Part shown: piece after piece, positions 44,270-56,394 of the stretch
Layout of the letters: every line of letters starts with the position of its first letter
Numbering within the stretch: position 1 is the first letter of the stretch
DNA from: Sepioteuthis lessoniana
Lineage: Eukaryota > Mollusca > Cephalopoda > Myopsida > Loliginidae
DNA length: 64,000 bases
Assembly: GCA_963585895.1 (NCBI GenBank)
Contig: OY757904.1
Span: 7,685,360 to 7,749,359 of the forward strand
Direction of reading: 5' to 3'
Program-made: the position numbers and the translations under genes
The notes under the pieces: model-generated
Databases searched by the model: none
The model's input: the letters and a program-made list of their open reading frames with translations, nothing else
Told to the model about the DNA's origin: nothing

Positions 44270-45470
44270 CGAATGCCACAAAATAAAACGGATAATTAAG
44301 CAAATAAGGTAAAATACAGAAAACAATATTTTACTCATTTAAAACTCTATGATAAATATTATTTTTAGTAAAAGCAATAGAATCTAGAATCGTAAAAGCA
44401 ATACATTCTCAATTCATTCCACAATCGTTAATTGTATTGATATAATATCATAGAAATCTGATCCAATATGTTTGGTTTATAAATATAGTTAAAATTCATA
44501 GATCTTATACAGTATATGTTAGCCAAAATTCAAATATTCTTGTAGTAATTTAATGAAAGCCTAAGAGTGACCAGTTGACTGGGACAGGTGTCACAGTAAA
44601 AGCTAGTGTATTATGAATTCATTTTGTTATCTGATTAGCTTGTTGACCATTGCAGTAAAAACATAACGAGCGTAGGTATAAGAGTTGTTCGGTTTCACTA
44701 ATCTGAACAAACTATCCCTTATTCTTTCAGTGAGACGTACACCAAATCCAGCGAACGAAGGTAAGTAGGTAGTCACAATGGTGTTAATATATACACCAGT
44801 CTTTTGTTCGTCTTCGATCTCCCGCAGTTTGCTTTTAAGGTTGATCAATCACTTTTCTATTATTTTGTGTCTTTTCCAGCGTCACTATAACCTACTTTAA
44901 AAGAAGCTTCTTTTCAGCCTCGTCTGATTGTCCTGTTTATTTTTTCATTTATTCATTGATTTGCTTGTGAAATTTGTTTTCATTATTCTAGACCGTTCTA
45001 TTTGGCAATATTGTTGAATTCTTTGACGACACATTTCTTGGATAAAATCTCGTAATCTATTTTTGATACATCTTGTTTTCTCTGCCTTATTTGAAGCAAA
45101 TATAATTGACAACGTTTTTACAAATTTTCACTGAATGTATCATTCTTTTAGGAAGATTTGAGATATTAGCTAATCGTATTTCAAGCGAATGATTTGAATG
45201 TTTTGATTTACTTAAACTAATCTAAGTCTAGTGCCACTGAGTGTTAATTAGTAGAGAAGAAAAACGAAATTACGAGAACCGTGTTTTAATAGAGCTTTCT
45301 TTCTCGAGTTGAGAAAGGTAAAATCTATTAAAACAATGTTATTTCTTAAAGAAAATAAATAAAAGCTATTAAATCAATGTTATTTCTTGAAGAAAGCAAA
45401 TAAAAAGTCCTTTCTAATTAATGAAGAAAGTATGTTTTTTGAGTTGACAACTTTTTATTCAGTGAAAGGT
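44270..45470. other. Unassigned A+T-rich stretch
   Basis: A local repeat of CTATTAAA.CAATGTTATTTCTT occurs at about 45324 and 45367. The 73-codon minus frame at 44627-44848 has no recognisable domain. Confidence 0.5.
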
Positions 45471-45479
45471 AAGACAGGT

Positions 45480-45668
45480 GAAGAAAATGAGATAAAAAAG
45501 AACTGTAGAGAGAGAAAAAGATAGAATGAATAACTTGCAAAGATATTTAATAGAAGAGAAAGAAGTTAAAATTGATAGATAGATAGAAGGAGAAGAAAGG
45601 GAGGTGAAATAGAAAGAAAATGTAAGATAGAAGGGGAAGGAGGAAATAAAAAAGAAATAGGTTTGAAT

Positions 45669-45723
<55 letters not shown>

Positions 45724-45909
45724 TGTACATGAGCTAGAAAGAATGTGTATGTAATACTGTGATAGAAAAATAGATACATAGATAGAGCAAGAAAGACAGA
45801 GAGATGGAGAGATAGAGAAAGAGAAAGATAGATAGATAGAGATAGAGAGAGAATAAGAAAATGTAAGATAGAAGGGGAAGGAGGAAATAAAAAAGAAATA
45901 GGTTTGAAT

Positions 45910-45954
<45 letters not shown>

Positions 45955-46058
45955 GTTGTACATGAGCTAGAAAGAATGTGTATGTAAGACTGAGATAGAA
46001 AAATAGATATATAGATAGAGCAAGAAAGACAGAGAGATGGAGAGATAGAGAGAGAGAA

Positions 46059-46089
<31 letters not shown>

Positions 46090-46148
46090 AAAGAGGAGGG
46101 GCATAAAATAAAACGAATGTATATATTTGAGACAGAGATAGATAGATA

Positions 46149-46205
<57 letters not shown>

Positions 46206-46330
46206 ATGAGATAGAAAAGATATAGAGACAAACAGACAGAAATAAAACGAAATAAAGTAATGAATGAACAAACGGAAGCAAAGGTAGAAATGTGAAATGA
46301 AAACATGTATACACTGAGATAAATGCAAAG
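45480..46330. repeat. Polypurine tract with 241 bp tandem duplication and (GA)n blocks
   Basis: About 850 bp in which the plus strand is overwhelmingly purine. GA runs lie at about 45672-45721, 45913-45953 and 46152-46202, among GATA units. A block beginning GAAAATGTAAGATAGAAGG occurs at 45616 and again at 45857, giving a 241 bp period with near identity apart from GA-run length. The long Leu/Ser-rich minus-strand frames (up to 289 codons) are artefacts. Confidence 0.9.
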
Positions 46331-46339
46331 CTAGATGAA

Positions 46340-46860
46340 GAATAACATCAATAATTATGGTTCAAGGATTTTATATTTATTCATATAATACAAACTCACA
46401 AATTAATCTACTGTCATTACATCAAAGGACAACTCTTATCTTTATCATCATCATCATCATCCTTGGCCATTTTGAGTCTACTTCTTGGCTAAAATATTTT
46501 TCAATTTTTTTCATGATGTCTTTGATCGTGTTCACCTCTAATGTATTTAAGCAAACTCATTTTTTTATCTTCTGTGAAATCTTTTTCTTCTTAGCTTGTT
46601 ATTTCTTGGGCAGGATTCTATTCAGCTTTTTCACCATCTGTTATCCTCCTTTCACGCAATGTTTTGCATTTTTGTAGTTTACTAATTTCTATGATTTACC
46701 TGATCTTGGTTCTTTGATCCAAGTTTATCTCTTTTTATTACTTAATTAATTAGTTAATTGGAGGTATTCTGGTAAGTTTGTTAATTTCCACGTTTCAAAA
46801 TAAGACCATAACTCTTCATTATTTTGGGATCTCCCTACAAATGGTTTTTATAACGGTTTC
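46340..46860. other. Unassigned A+T-rich stretch
   Basis: The 106-codon plus frame at 46357-46677 is Phe/Ile/Leu-rich and without a recognisable domain. It includes a short (CAT)n at 46445. Confidence 0.5.
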
Positions 46861-46861
46861 G

Positions 46862-47086
46862 GTTTCAGTTTCTTTGTTTAATGGCATATCAACCTTTGTA
46901 GGTTATTTAACACCAAATCAATCCTTCTAGAAGAACAGTAGTGTTGCCATTTAACCAATAGCTGGGAGGATAAGGGGGTTCAAACTTTTGCCAAGGGTAT
47001 TTGTTCCAAAGTGAACGTAATAGCGCGACTGAAATTCGAACTCGCTTACTTTGATTCCGTAGTCCATCACTTTAACCCCCGATTTA
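46862..47086 (-). mobile_element. SINE-1, full length
   Basis: In inverse orientation: tail TAATGGCATATCAACC, TTGTAGGTTATTTAACACC; core CAATAGCTGGGAGGATAAGG; B box GAAATTCGAACTCGC; head GTCCATCACTTTAACCCCC. Confidence 0.8.
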
Positions 47087-47089
47087 TGT

Positions 47090-48620
47090 AACGTTTTAAT
47101 AATAAGCTATGAGAATCAAGACTTTCTAGATATAAAATGATATTTAGATTATTTGTATTGCCGCAAGAAAAATAAACTTTTTAAATTAACTCAAACATTG
47201 AGATGGTCTGAAAATTCAAAATATTTTTTAAAGATTTGAATGAATAGAAAATTAATGAAAACGATCCATAATATGGCTAATTTTAGTTTTGTTCTTAAAA
47301 TTCAGTGTGAAACTTAAAAAAATGTATTTTCTGTTGTTTTAACTCTGGCAACGTCCACGTAACAGTTTTGTTTTGTGTGAATAAAATTGTTTATTATAGG
47401 TATTTTATATCTGAAATAAATCGGTTAATTCTTCATCTGTCGATTTTTCATCTTGTCAGCACCTGTTTCTTTTTTTTATCAAATCATATCTCATTTATAT
47501 TTTTGAGTTTTTATTTTATCGTATTTTCCCCATCTTCGTGTTTTTCCCAACTTTTAGATAAGCGCATTTCGCTCTTAAAACTATATGCTGCGTGATGTAA
47601 TATCTGACACGTTGTATATATCCAAGGTTGGTGTAAAAATAATTTGCGGTTTTTAAATATCAACATTAAAGTCGTATATCCGAGATTAGAACAAGTTTAT
47701 CAAACAAAATAAGAACCATTAGAATCTACGCGCTCTTGTCAGTAATAAATAAGTCTTTATCTGTTCCAGTAGTATAGAATCTTGGAATCCTGGAATTGAT
47801 GAATTATTCGAAAGAGTTGATTTGTTGTTGAAGAATTTGCTTGTAACTATCGAAATGTCTGAAAATGAGTTAGTCGACCGGAGAAACATTGTGAGTGTGC
47901 TGGATGGAGCGGCCTAGTTTATTTTTGCTGTCATTTGTGAAACTGAGGTGTTGGCTTGAAAAAGAATTGGTCCCTTTCAGTTTACCTATGTTGGACGTCA
48001 CATTTCAGTTCTTGGTGCATTCTATTGATATACAGGCAATAAATTAAGTGACGATGAATTTATCACGATGAATTTACCTGGAATCTGTTTAGAGAACAAT
48101 ATAGACATCTTGGCTTTATCTTGAAGATTCAGTGCCACTTCTTGACAGATTTAATCAGCTTTTAAATATCATGATCACCGGTTTCGAGCAAAACACGCAA
48201 TTGTGCCATTGCAGCATTTTTTGTACCCATTTGACCAAACTTTGTGCAAGTTTTCTTGTTTCTGAAAGTTAAAATTTCTCCCAAGGGTAAGATTGGAAGA
48301 TGCAATGAATATCAAAAGAAATTCGATGGTGTATCTTCGGGCCATATGAAAGTGGAATTTCAGAAGTGCTTCGACGAATGGAAAACTCGCTGAAATAATA
48401 AGTCTATTAAATGACTTAGGGACTTTGCAGAGGATATATTTTAATATTTCCTTTATTGTTCAGTTTCGATACTTTTGGAAGACAAATCGTATAGGTATGG
48501 CAGGTAATTTGTACATGTAATGATAGAAACAATAAGCTTATAGGTCATATTTTTATTGAATTTCCTAATATGAAGCTAAAAAGATTGATTAAAACATGAT
48601 TATTTCTCTTGGTCATTTCT
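47090..48620. other. Unassigned stretch
   Basis: The 75-codon frame at 47368-47595 has no recognisable domain. The segment 47860-48420 is less A+T-biased and looks like old coding-derived repeat, but I cannot assign it. Confidence 0.45.
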
Positions 48621-48655
48621 TAGTAGTAGTAGTAGTAGTAGTAGTAGAAGAAGAA
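48621..48655. repeat. (AGT)n(AGA)n microsatellite
   Basis: Nine TAG units followed by three AGA units. Confidence 0.9.
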
Positions 48656-48989
48656 TAAATTCCATGCTTTACAGTTGCAAATTAAATCGTTTTCATAAAG
48701 TTTTGTCAATGATAAAACGTGTTGTCTTTTTTAAAAATTGCGTTGGTATTTTTACTTATAATTTTGGTTTTACGAAAGAATTTATTAAACGAGAATAATT
48801 CACTGCAAAGGAAATTTTGAAGTTTATATTAAGTCAAACCTATTTTTTTCTTAGGAATGAATGAAAATTAAAGGCAAACGCTTTCCTATTCCGTTCATAC
48901 TACTCAAACACTGATACAAAGCATTGCCCGAGATAATAACAACAGGAAAATATATTGTTTAATATAATATTTCTCACACAGAAAATGAA

Positions 48990-50210
48990 AAATATATGAA
49001 TGGTTGTTGGTATACCTGGGGTACATATTTGTCAATATATATGAATGGTTGTTGGTATACCTGGTGTACATACTTGTCAATTTATATGAATAATTGTTGA
49101 TATACCTGGGGTACACTGCTTGTTAATTTATATGAATAATTGTTGGTATACCTGGGGTACATGCTTGTCAATAATTATAAATGATTGTTGGTATACCCGG
49201 TGTACATACTTGTCAATTTATATGAATGGTTGTTGGTATAACTGGTGTACATGCTTGTCAATTTATATGAATTGCTGTTGGTAGACCTGGTGTACATGCT
49301 CGTCAATCTATATGAATGGTTGGTGGTATATCTAGTGTTCACTGCTTGTAAATTTATATGAATGGTTGTTGGTATACCTGGTGTATATATTTGTCAATTT
49401 ATATAAATGGTTGTTGGTATACTTGGTGTAACCGGCTTGTCAATTTTTTATAAAGGGTTGTTGGTATACTTGATGTACACTGCTCGTCAGTTTATATAAA
49501 TGTTTGTTGATATACCTGACGTATATACTTGTCAATTAATATGAATGGTTGTTGGTATACTTGGTGTACACTGCTTGTCAATTTATATGAATGGTTGTTG
49601 GTATAGCTGGGGTATATATTTGTCAATTTATATAAATGTTTGTTGGTACACTTGGTGTAACCGGCTTGTCAATTTTTATAAATGGTTGTTGGTATACTTG
49701 GTGCACATACTTGTAAATTTATATAAATAGTTGTTGGTAGACCTGGTGAACACTTCTTGTAAATTTATATGAATGGTTGTTGGTATATCTGGTTGGTATG
49801 CTTGTCAATCTATAGGAATAGTTGTTGGTATACCTAGGGTTCACTGCTTTTCAATTTATATGAATTGTTGTTGGTATAACTCGTATACTTATAATCTATA
49901 TAAATGGTTGTTGGTATACCTGGTTTACATACTTGTCAATTCATATAAATGGTTGTTGGTATACCTGGTGTACATACTTGTCAATTTATATGAATGGTTG
50001 TTGGTATACCTGGTGTATATACTTGTCAATTTATATGAATTGTTGTTGGCATACCTGGTATACATACTTGTCAATTTATAAGAATGGTTGTTAGTATAAC
50101 TCGTGTACATACTTGTCAATTTATATAAATGGTTGTTGGTATACCTGGTGTACATGCTTTTCAATTTATATAAATGGTTGTTGGTATACCCGGTGTTCAT
50201 ATTTGTTAAT
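48990..50210. repeat. 45 bp minisatellite, about 27 units
   Basis: The unit contains GGTTGTTGGTATACCTGG, TGTACATACTTGTCAATT and TATATGAAT, with a 45 bp period (for example GGTTGTTGG at 49002 and 49047). Units differ by a few substitutions and occasional 1-3 bp indels. Because 45 is a multiple of 3, both strands show open frames with 15-residue periodicity (YKWLLVYLVYILVNL on plus, TSMYTRYTNNHSYKL on minus). Stops and indels in many units argue against coding. Confidence 0.95.
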
Positions 50211-50214
50211 AAAA

Positions 50215-51505
50215 GAATGACAGATTACTTTAGAGGAGATATTGCTTTTCTCACAAGAAAAATCATAGTTTCTTTTCTTTCAAACCATTTTTGGTCGGAA
50301 AAACGTTTTTTTTTTCATCATACAAAACAGCTGAAAAAATCGTCACTTGCTTTTTAGCCGAGAAACGTTCTTTGCCAAGAAAAACTTTTTTCTGGAAAAA
50401 CTGCTGAAAAAGCAAATATTTTGCCTGGATTGTTTTATAAACCTGATTTTATAGCTGCAATCTGTTTTTATTTATCCATTCATTTATCTGTTTTTCATTT
50501 AAAATAGTTGGAAAATTAAGTTTAATCCGGAAAATATTTGGGTCGCACATAGTTTTACAAACAAAAGAGAAAATGTAAGCTTTTTTTAGACTTTTAAATT
50601 CTTTTCTTTTTTCTTAAATTTGAATTGTAAAAAAATCAAACCATTTTATCGCCAAATTAACTTCTTGTGACCTCCAGTGACCTTGAAGTTCATCACTATC
50701 CTGATAACTTTTTCTATCCAAGTTACCCCCATACCAATTTACCTGCAATAATATAATTGCTTGATTACAATACTGATCATAAAGGTCACAAAGTCCAATG
50801 AACTTATTGTAAGTTCACATGCTCAAACGTAGGCCAAATGAGCCTTGCTATTTGAGCGGAATCGTAGCACAGACATGCACACACCGTCTAGAAAGACATA
50901 AGCCTCTAATCACATTATATAAAGTATACATTTTCTCACAGATAGCTTTGCGCGTGAATCACTCAGCTCCAGTATTAAGCAACTGAATACATCATCTCAT
51001 CGTTTGCGTATGTTTGAAACGACTGCTGTATTTGTTCGTTGTTTAGCCGAGTAGTCGCTGTTGCTGTTGTTGCTATAGTAACAAGGTTAGCAATGGCAGT
51101 CTCTTTGCTTTTCGTAATTCAAGAGAAGGGATTATTCAGACACGCTGTCATTGCGAAGAAACGGAAGCTGAATGCGGGTTAAAGAGAAACGAGACTCTGG
51201 CTAAGATCATTCTGCACTTGCTGTTATCTGTAGAATCAAGTACAACGCTGGACCGCCTGCTTTTCACTTTCTTTATGTTAATTGAATAGCAATATCTGAA
51301 CGTTTTTTTATGAAGCACTAACAATTCATATTTAGTAATTAAATTAATGTGTAGCGTAACTTTTGCAGTTAGAAAACCGCCCCCAAACCCCCCACAAACA
51401 AACAAACTAACAAACAAACAAGTGAACATTTTTTTTCATAAAATCGTAAAACTGTTTTATAAATGAAAAAATATATTCGTCTGGCATATCCAATTAACCC
51501 CACCA
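50215..51505. other. Unassigned stretch
   Basis: No gene is recognised. 50800-51180 is less A+T-rich and contains a TATATAAAG-like string at about 50919, but I see no exon that I can support. A C-rich/CAAA patch lies at 51375-51425. Confidence 0.45.
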
Positions 51506-51509
51506 ACAA

Positions 51510-51534
51510 CAAAAAAAAAAAAAAAAAAAAAAAA
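51510..51534. repeat. Poly(A) run
   Basis: A run of more than 20 A residues after CAACAAC. The upstream sequence shows no recognisable retroposon. Confidence 0.85.
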
Positions 51535-51769
51535 TCGTGCCTATTTCTAGTTCAATGAATTAGAAATAGGTACAATAAGTTATATAATTCTAGATTCTTT
51601 AAATAAATAAAATTTTGCTTATCAAAATGCCATTGATTTAAAGAGAAAAATGACTAATGAATTATAACAGTATGTTAAAATGAAATACTAATTTTTTTTT
51701 CATAATCTAGTTTGTCTAATGTTATTATAATTGATATATGTGAGCAACTAAACCTCTCCCCGCACACAG

Positions 51770-51806
51770 ATACACATACACACATATGTGTGTGTCTGTG
51801 GAGAGC

Positions 51807-51840
<34 letters not shown>

Positions 51841-51850
51841 GACACAGAGA
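51770..51850. repeat. (CA)/(TG)/(GA)/(GACA)n cluster
   Basis: Short CA, TG, GA and GACA blocks in series. Confidence 0.85.
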
Positions 51851-52029
51851 GCTGATGACATCGAAAAAATTGGAAATTTGAAGAAGTGCTAAGCCGGTCT
51901 ACTTGACAGCCGTCGGCCAAATTACTATAGAATGCGTATACTATACCCAATGAAAACTACTAGATAGAAGTAAATAATAATAACTGTAACCAATTATAAT
52001 TATTAATCAATAATTATAATTGTTATGAA

Positions 52030-52144
52030 AAATTTTCAAGGTGTAAAATAAGCCAAGAAGAAGCACTATTGGTTGGTGAAAGGAGCTTCACTGAGAATTG
52101 TACAAGGGTAAAAAATCTTCATCATAGTGACAAATAGTATATAC

Positions 52145-52177
<33 letters not shown>

Positions 52178-52430
52178 AGACAAAACAAACAGATCGCCTA
52201 AAAAAGGCCAGAAGACCACACCTAGTATTAATTAAGAAGAAGTAAAGAACTCGTCATCTAATGGATTTTGTTGTTCCAGTGGACCAGAGAATGAAAGTGT
52301 AGCAAGGCAAAATACTGGACAAATACATGAACCTTTTACCTGTGAACAGAAAACTTGGGAAAAATGAAGGTAACGCTCATGCTAATAAATACAAGAGATA
52401 ACTAAACTCCCAAGATCCTACTGAGATGAA
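52030..52430 (+). mobile_element. Degraded RLE-LINE fragment
   Basis: The plus strand at about 52210-52310 reads RPHLVLIKKK, stop, RTRHLMDFVVPVDQRMKV, the RLE block with D changed to H in R-P-D. LDKYMNL then matches the K-Y motif. The flanks are decayed. Confidence 0.55.
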
Positions 52431-52589
52431 ACTTTTTTTTACAAAAACGAAAAACAACCAGGCGACAATAAAAATATTGATGAAATATGAAATTCAAACT
52501 ACGTAATGATAAAAAATCTCGAAGCAGAATGTTCTATTCTCAAAGCAAATGAATACAAACGACAATATGACAGAATTTGATAATAATTA

Positions 52590-53038
52590 CACTGGACTTT
52601 TCTTCCAGGCAGCGGTCGCATCGATACTGCTATATAGATGCACTACATGGACTCTAACAAAACAGCTCGAGAAGAAGCTAGACGGCAATTACACAAGAAT
52701 GCTGCGAGCAATCTTGAACAAGTCCTGGCGGCAACACCCCACAAGACACCAACTGTACGGACACCTGCCTTCTATCACGAAAACTATTCAAGTTAGACGA
52801 ACCAGACATGCAGGACACTGCTGGAGAAGCAGGGACGGACTCATAAGTGATGTACTCTTATGAACCCCCACACATGGCCGTGCAAAAGCAGGACGACCAG
52901 CACGAACATACATTCAGCAACTATGTGAGGATACGGGATGTTGTCCAGAAGACCTACCTGAAGCGATGAACGACAGGGAGGAGTGGCGAGAGAGGGTCAG
53001 GGATATCTGTGCTACCAGCACGACATGATGATGATGAT
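52590..53038 (+). mobile_element. RTE-like LINE, 3' end
   Basis: The plus strand reads FFQAAVASILLYRCTTWTL, LDGNYTRMLRAILNKSW, IQVRRTRHAGHCW, then a stop at 52861, then THGRAKAGRPARTYIQQLCE, DLPEAMNDREEWRERVRDI and a (GAT)n tail. The only visible coding defects are the TGA in place of a Trp codon and the 5' truncation, so it is the best-preserved copy of this family. Confidence 0.8.
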
Positions 53039-53530
53039 ATTCTAATGCTACAATGCTATATATTTCAAGACCTGATATAAGCACAGTACTTAACCAATCT
53101 CGGAGGTAAAATATATTACGATCTAGAGGGATTTTCCAAAATACACTAAATATATGCCATCATACTGAAAGATTTATTAGGATAAAATATATCTTCTGAT
53201 TGATATGTCTGTTCCAGCTGATCAAAACATTTGGTCTAAAAGATTTTAAAATCTTTTAAAGTTTATAGATGGGAAAATGAAAATTGGTACAATAAACTTG
53301 TTGAAAACAAAAACAATGTCAGAAGTTGTTAGATTACTGGGACTACTCAAAAAGTAGGGTTTATTTTAAGGAAAATCTTGTTACTATAAACAAACGAAGT
53401 CCAGATAGTTATAGGTATTTGTGCCTAACAGATACATAAAATTACTGGAGTTACATTCATATATACATAATATCTATTTTAACCAAGGTGTTGTTGCATG
53501 GTTGCCGGTCTCTGGTCTTGAGTGATCCGG
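53039..53530 (+). other. Unassigned stretch with a possible LINE scrap
   Basis: At about 53202 a frame reads DMSVPADQN, resembling the DFAVPADH block of the RLE-LINE. The remainder does not align. Nothing else is recognised. Confidence 0.3.
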
Positions 53531-53534
53531 ATGA

Positions 53535-53745
53535 CAACTTAAAGAAAATGAAATCAAAAGAAACTAATCCTGGAAAAGAGACTGGGGGAACTGGAGATCC
53601 GAGGAATAATCGGGATTATCCATCCTACAGTATGCTAAAATCAACTTGAATACCAAAAAGAGTACTGGAGATCTGAGACGATAAACTGATACTTAGACTT
53701 CATTTAGAGCTGGGTTAAAAAAAACTTGCAAAGAGTGAAATGATT
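53535..53745 (+). mobile_element. RLE-LINE 3' fragment, old
   Basis: The plus strand reads LGELEIRGIIGIIHPTVC and EYQKEYWRSE, then the family 3' UTR end (AACTTGCAAAGAGTGAAATG). This corresponds to the LEDLEVGGRVETIQTTALL and ILRRVLE blocks. Confidence 0.6.
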
Positions 53746-53749
53746 AAGA

Positions 53750-55045
53750 CAAATCCTCTAAAGAAAATAATGACTTGATTGAAAAGGTTAGTACAATGTA
53801 TAAGTTGTATGCTAAACTTCCCTGCGCATTTTCTGAAAATTTGTGGCTGTATACAAAATAGAAAACCGTTGTTTTCTTTAAAAGAAACGTTTTGAAAGTT
53901 TACAATTAATTATTTCATCTGATGGTAACCCATATCGTTTAAAAAGTAAGAAAACTTTTCCATCCCAACTTTTTTTAGTCACGTGACAGCTCAAGATGAT
54001 CGGAAAAATATTTAAAAATAGACACGATCTCTTTACCTCTTAGATCGAGTATCAATGAGTTGGTATTTAGAAACGGTCATCACTGGTTGACAGTACTGCA
54101 GTAAATAGTGAAAAATTTGGAGAGAAATGAAACCAAAGAAAAGGAAGAAAATCCCAGAAAGGAATGAATGGAATTGACTGGAAAGCTAAATATGATTTAT
54201 TTCTTGTTTGAATTTGGATTAAATTCCTCATCTTGGTTGTTTTGATAATTTCGAAAAATTCTCTATATCTTGTATTCGCCTACTTACAATTGTCCGATAG
54301 TGCCAACTGCAATGGGGAAACATTCCAGCACGTGATGTCTTATGTGCAGTGCATGACACCCTGCATGCAATGCATAATGCCTGTGCACGTTACAGTGGCC
54401 CTGAGCCATGGAACTATCTCTTGAGTTCCATTTCTTACGTCATATTGCTTTGTAATTTGGAGGAAGAATATGCGTGTTTTGCAGAAAGGCAGAGTAATTG
54501 AGTAAACAATAAAACTCGCAACAGTGTCAAAAACTTTGTTAAAACTAATAAGATGATTTTTGCAGATTTCTTCTCAGGTTGCTCTCAAATGAAAGCGTTT
54601 TCAATTATTTCACTAATTTTCTCTTCTCTTTTTATCTCTTACATTATTCATTTTTCAATGTTATCCCACCTATCCACCCCCATTGCAACATAATTGTGTT
54701 TCACTATAGTATGTTGCCGCTATCTACTTGTAACACTGCCAAAAAGACATTTGGGATAAATATAAAAGATAATCTCAGGTCATTTTGTCTCAAAGTATAC
54801 CGAGTAATTTGAAATAAGTGCTGACAACTCTGGCGTTGAAAAGCTAAAAAATACTTTCTTCTTTCGCTTCACCATGATGAAACTTATATACATATAACTT
54901 TGAAGATACGTGCATTAATTTTTTTGTCAGCAAATCCATGTAAATATATAATTTAGCCTTCAATAATGACATACGTCCTATAGAATTTACTGCTTGAGTA
55001 AAGAAACATGTTTATATTCAACTATTTGGCCACTTCTTCTTCTTC
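53750..55045. other. Unassigned A+T-rich stretch
   Basis: Frames at 54233-54424 and 54579-54812 have no recognisable domain. Confidence 0.5.
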
Positions 55046-55046
55046 T

Positions 55047-55047
<1 letters not shown>

Positions 55048-55081
<34 letters not shown>

Positions 55082-55124
55082 GAAGAAGAAGAAGAAGAAG
55101 AAGGAGGAGGAGGAGGAGGAGGAG
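55048..55124. repeat. (ATA)n(AAG)n(GGA)n compound microsatellite
   Basis: Three trinucleotide blocks in series, directly upstream of a LINE 3' fragment. Confidence 0.95.
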
Positions 55125-55290
55125 AGGAGTCTAGGGGAACTGGGAATCAGAGGAAGAATCGAGATTATTCGGATCACAGAACTGTTAAAATCCGGTAAAA
55201 TATTAAAGATCCGAGGCGACTTGCTATCACTCAGACGGTGATACCCATCTTAATTGGAATAGTCTGCAAAACATTTGGAAAAAAAACTGT
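55125..55290 (+). mobile_element. RLE-LINE 3' fragment
   Basis: LGELGIRGRIEIIRITELL and KILKIRGDLLSLRR match the last 40 residues of the LINE family. The fragment starts immediately after the trinucleotide tract, repeating the junction pattern of the other copies. Confidence 0.65.
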
Positions 55291-55483
55291 ATGAACTAGT
55301 GAAAGGGTGAAAACATTATTCTTTAATATAACCTGAAAATGAACAGATTTTTGACTTGAAATACTTTAGCATTTTCAAGATAGATTACTTTCCCTGTACA
55401 AGAGAAAAGGAGAAACATATAAAATCAGTAATCTGAAATTATTGTAAAGACAGAAGTATTGATATTGCATACATAAAGGTGGG

Positions 55484-55496
55484 CACACACACACAC

Positions 55497-55530
<34 letters not shown>
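55484..55530. repeat. (CA)n microsatellite
   Basis: CA units with two CCCA interruptions. Confidence 0.95.
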
Positions 55531-55699
55531 CTAATTTATATATTATTCATTCAATTATTACATCGCCGAATTATGAATGAAAGGTAAATATAGTTTTCTA
55601 CCGAATGTAAAAAAGAAAATTTCTCGATTTTTAATTTCAAGAATCCAGAATTTAATTCTGCACCATATGCACACAAGACAATATAAATATCTACTAATA

Positions 55700-55830
55700 T
55701 ATGTGTGTGTGTATGTGAAAAAGCTTTCTCTATATATTGTGTGTGTATGTTTGAGAGTGTGTAAGTTTGAGTGTGTGAAAAAGCTTTCTATGTGCGTGTG
55801 TGTGTGTGTATGTGAAAAAGTTTTCTACAT

Positions 55831-55862
<32 letters not shown>

Positions 55863-55890
55863 GTGTGTGTGTGTGTGTGTGTGAACAAGC
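55700..55890. repeat. (GT)n array with interspersed GTGAAAAAGCTTTC units
   Basis: GT-rich runs are punctuated by GTGAAAAAGCTTTCT or close variants at about 55716, 55775, 55813 and 55880, giving an irregular higher-order repeat. The Val/Cys/Tyr-rich frames are artefacts. Confidence 0.85.
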
Positions 55891-56220
55891 TTTTGTATAT
55901 GTGTATGTTTAACTGTTGCATGTGTAGTGAGTTCGAATCTTCCTGTTTTCTTATTCTTCGCTTATTCAACTTTTTGAGAATTCATTCAAGAATGCCAAAA
56001 TGATTCAGATAATAAAAATGCCAATTATTCAGCAAATCTTCAACTCATCTCAGAACAATCCTCTGTGAGGTGCTCAAATAGAAATGGGAGAATCATTTAT
56101 CATAAGTGCCTGCTATTCAATTTCTTGAGAGGTGAAGTTTGCTACACTGGTTTTCACAATTTCGTCGCATTTTATATTCTTTGTCTCTTACTCTAACCCA
56201 TGCACATACAGTTACTCACA

Positions 56221-56222
<2 letters not shown>
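55891..56222. other. Unassigned A+T-rich stretch
   Basis: Nothing is recognised here. Confidence 0.5.
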
Positions 56223-56223
<1 letters not shown>

Positions 56224-56298
<75 letters not shown>

Positions 56299-56299
56299 G
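56224..56299. repeat. (CA)n(TA)n microsatellite
   Basis: About 27 CA units, then nine TA units. Confidence 0.95.
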
Positions 56300-56394
56300 A
56301 CATAATTCGATCTCATCCTATTAACCCTTTTTCTAATGCAGGTCTCCTTTCATGTCTGTAAGACATGGAGAACTATGAATTGTGTTTACAGGAT

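Noticed and set aside
45459..46328. Long Leu/Ser-rich minus-strand frames (up to 289 codons)
   Set aside because: They are translations of GA and GATA repeats. Open frames in all three phases over the same tract and the absence of any domain show they are artefacts.
48990..50210. CRISPR-like array at the 45 bp repeat
   Set aside because: Units are contiguous with no unique spacers and vary gradually between neighbours, as minisatellites do.
49545..50357. Repeat-protein genes on either strand of the 45 bp minisatellite
   Set aside because: Many units contain stops or indels, frames exist on both strands, and there is no start, signal or domain context. A 45 bp period alone explains the 15-residue repeats.
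50800..51180. Possible host promoter or first exon
   Set aside because: It is less A+T-rich and has a TATA-like string, but there is no open frame or splice donor that I could defend.
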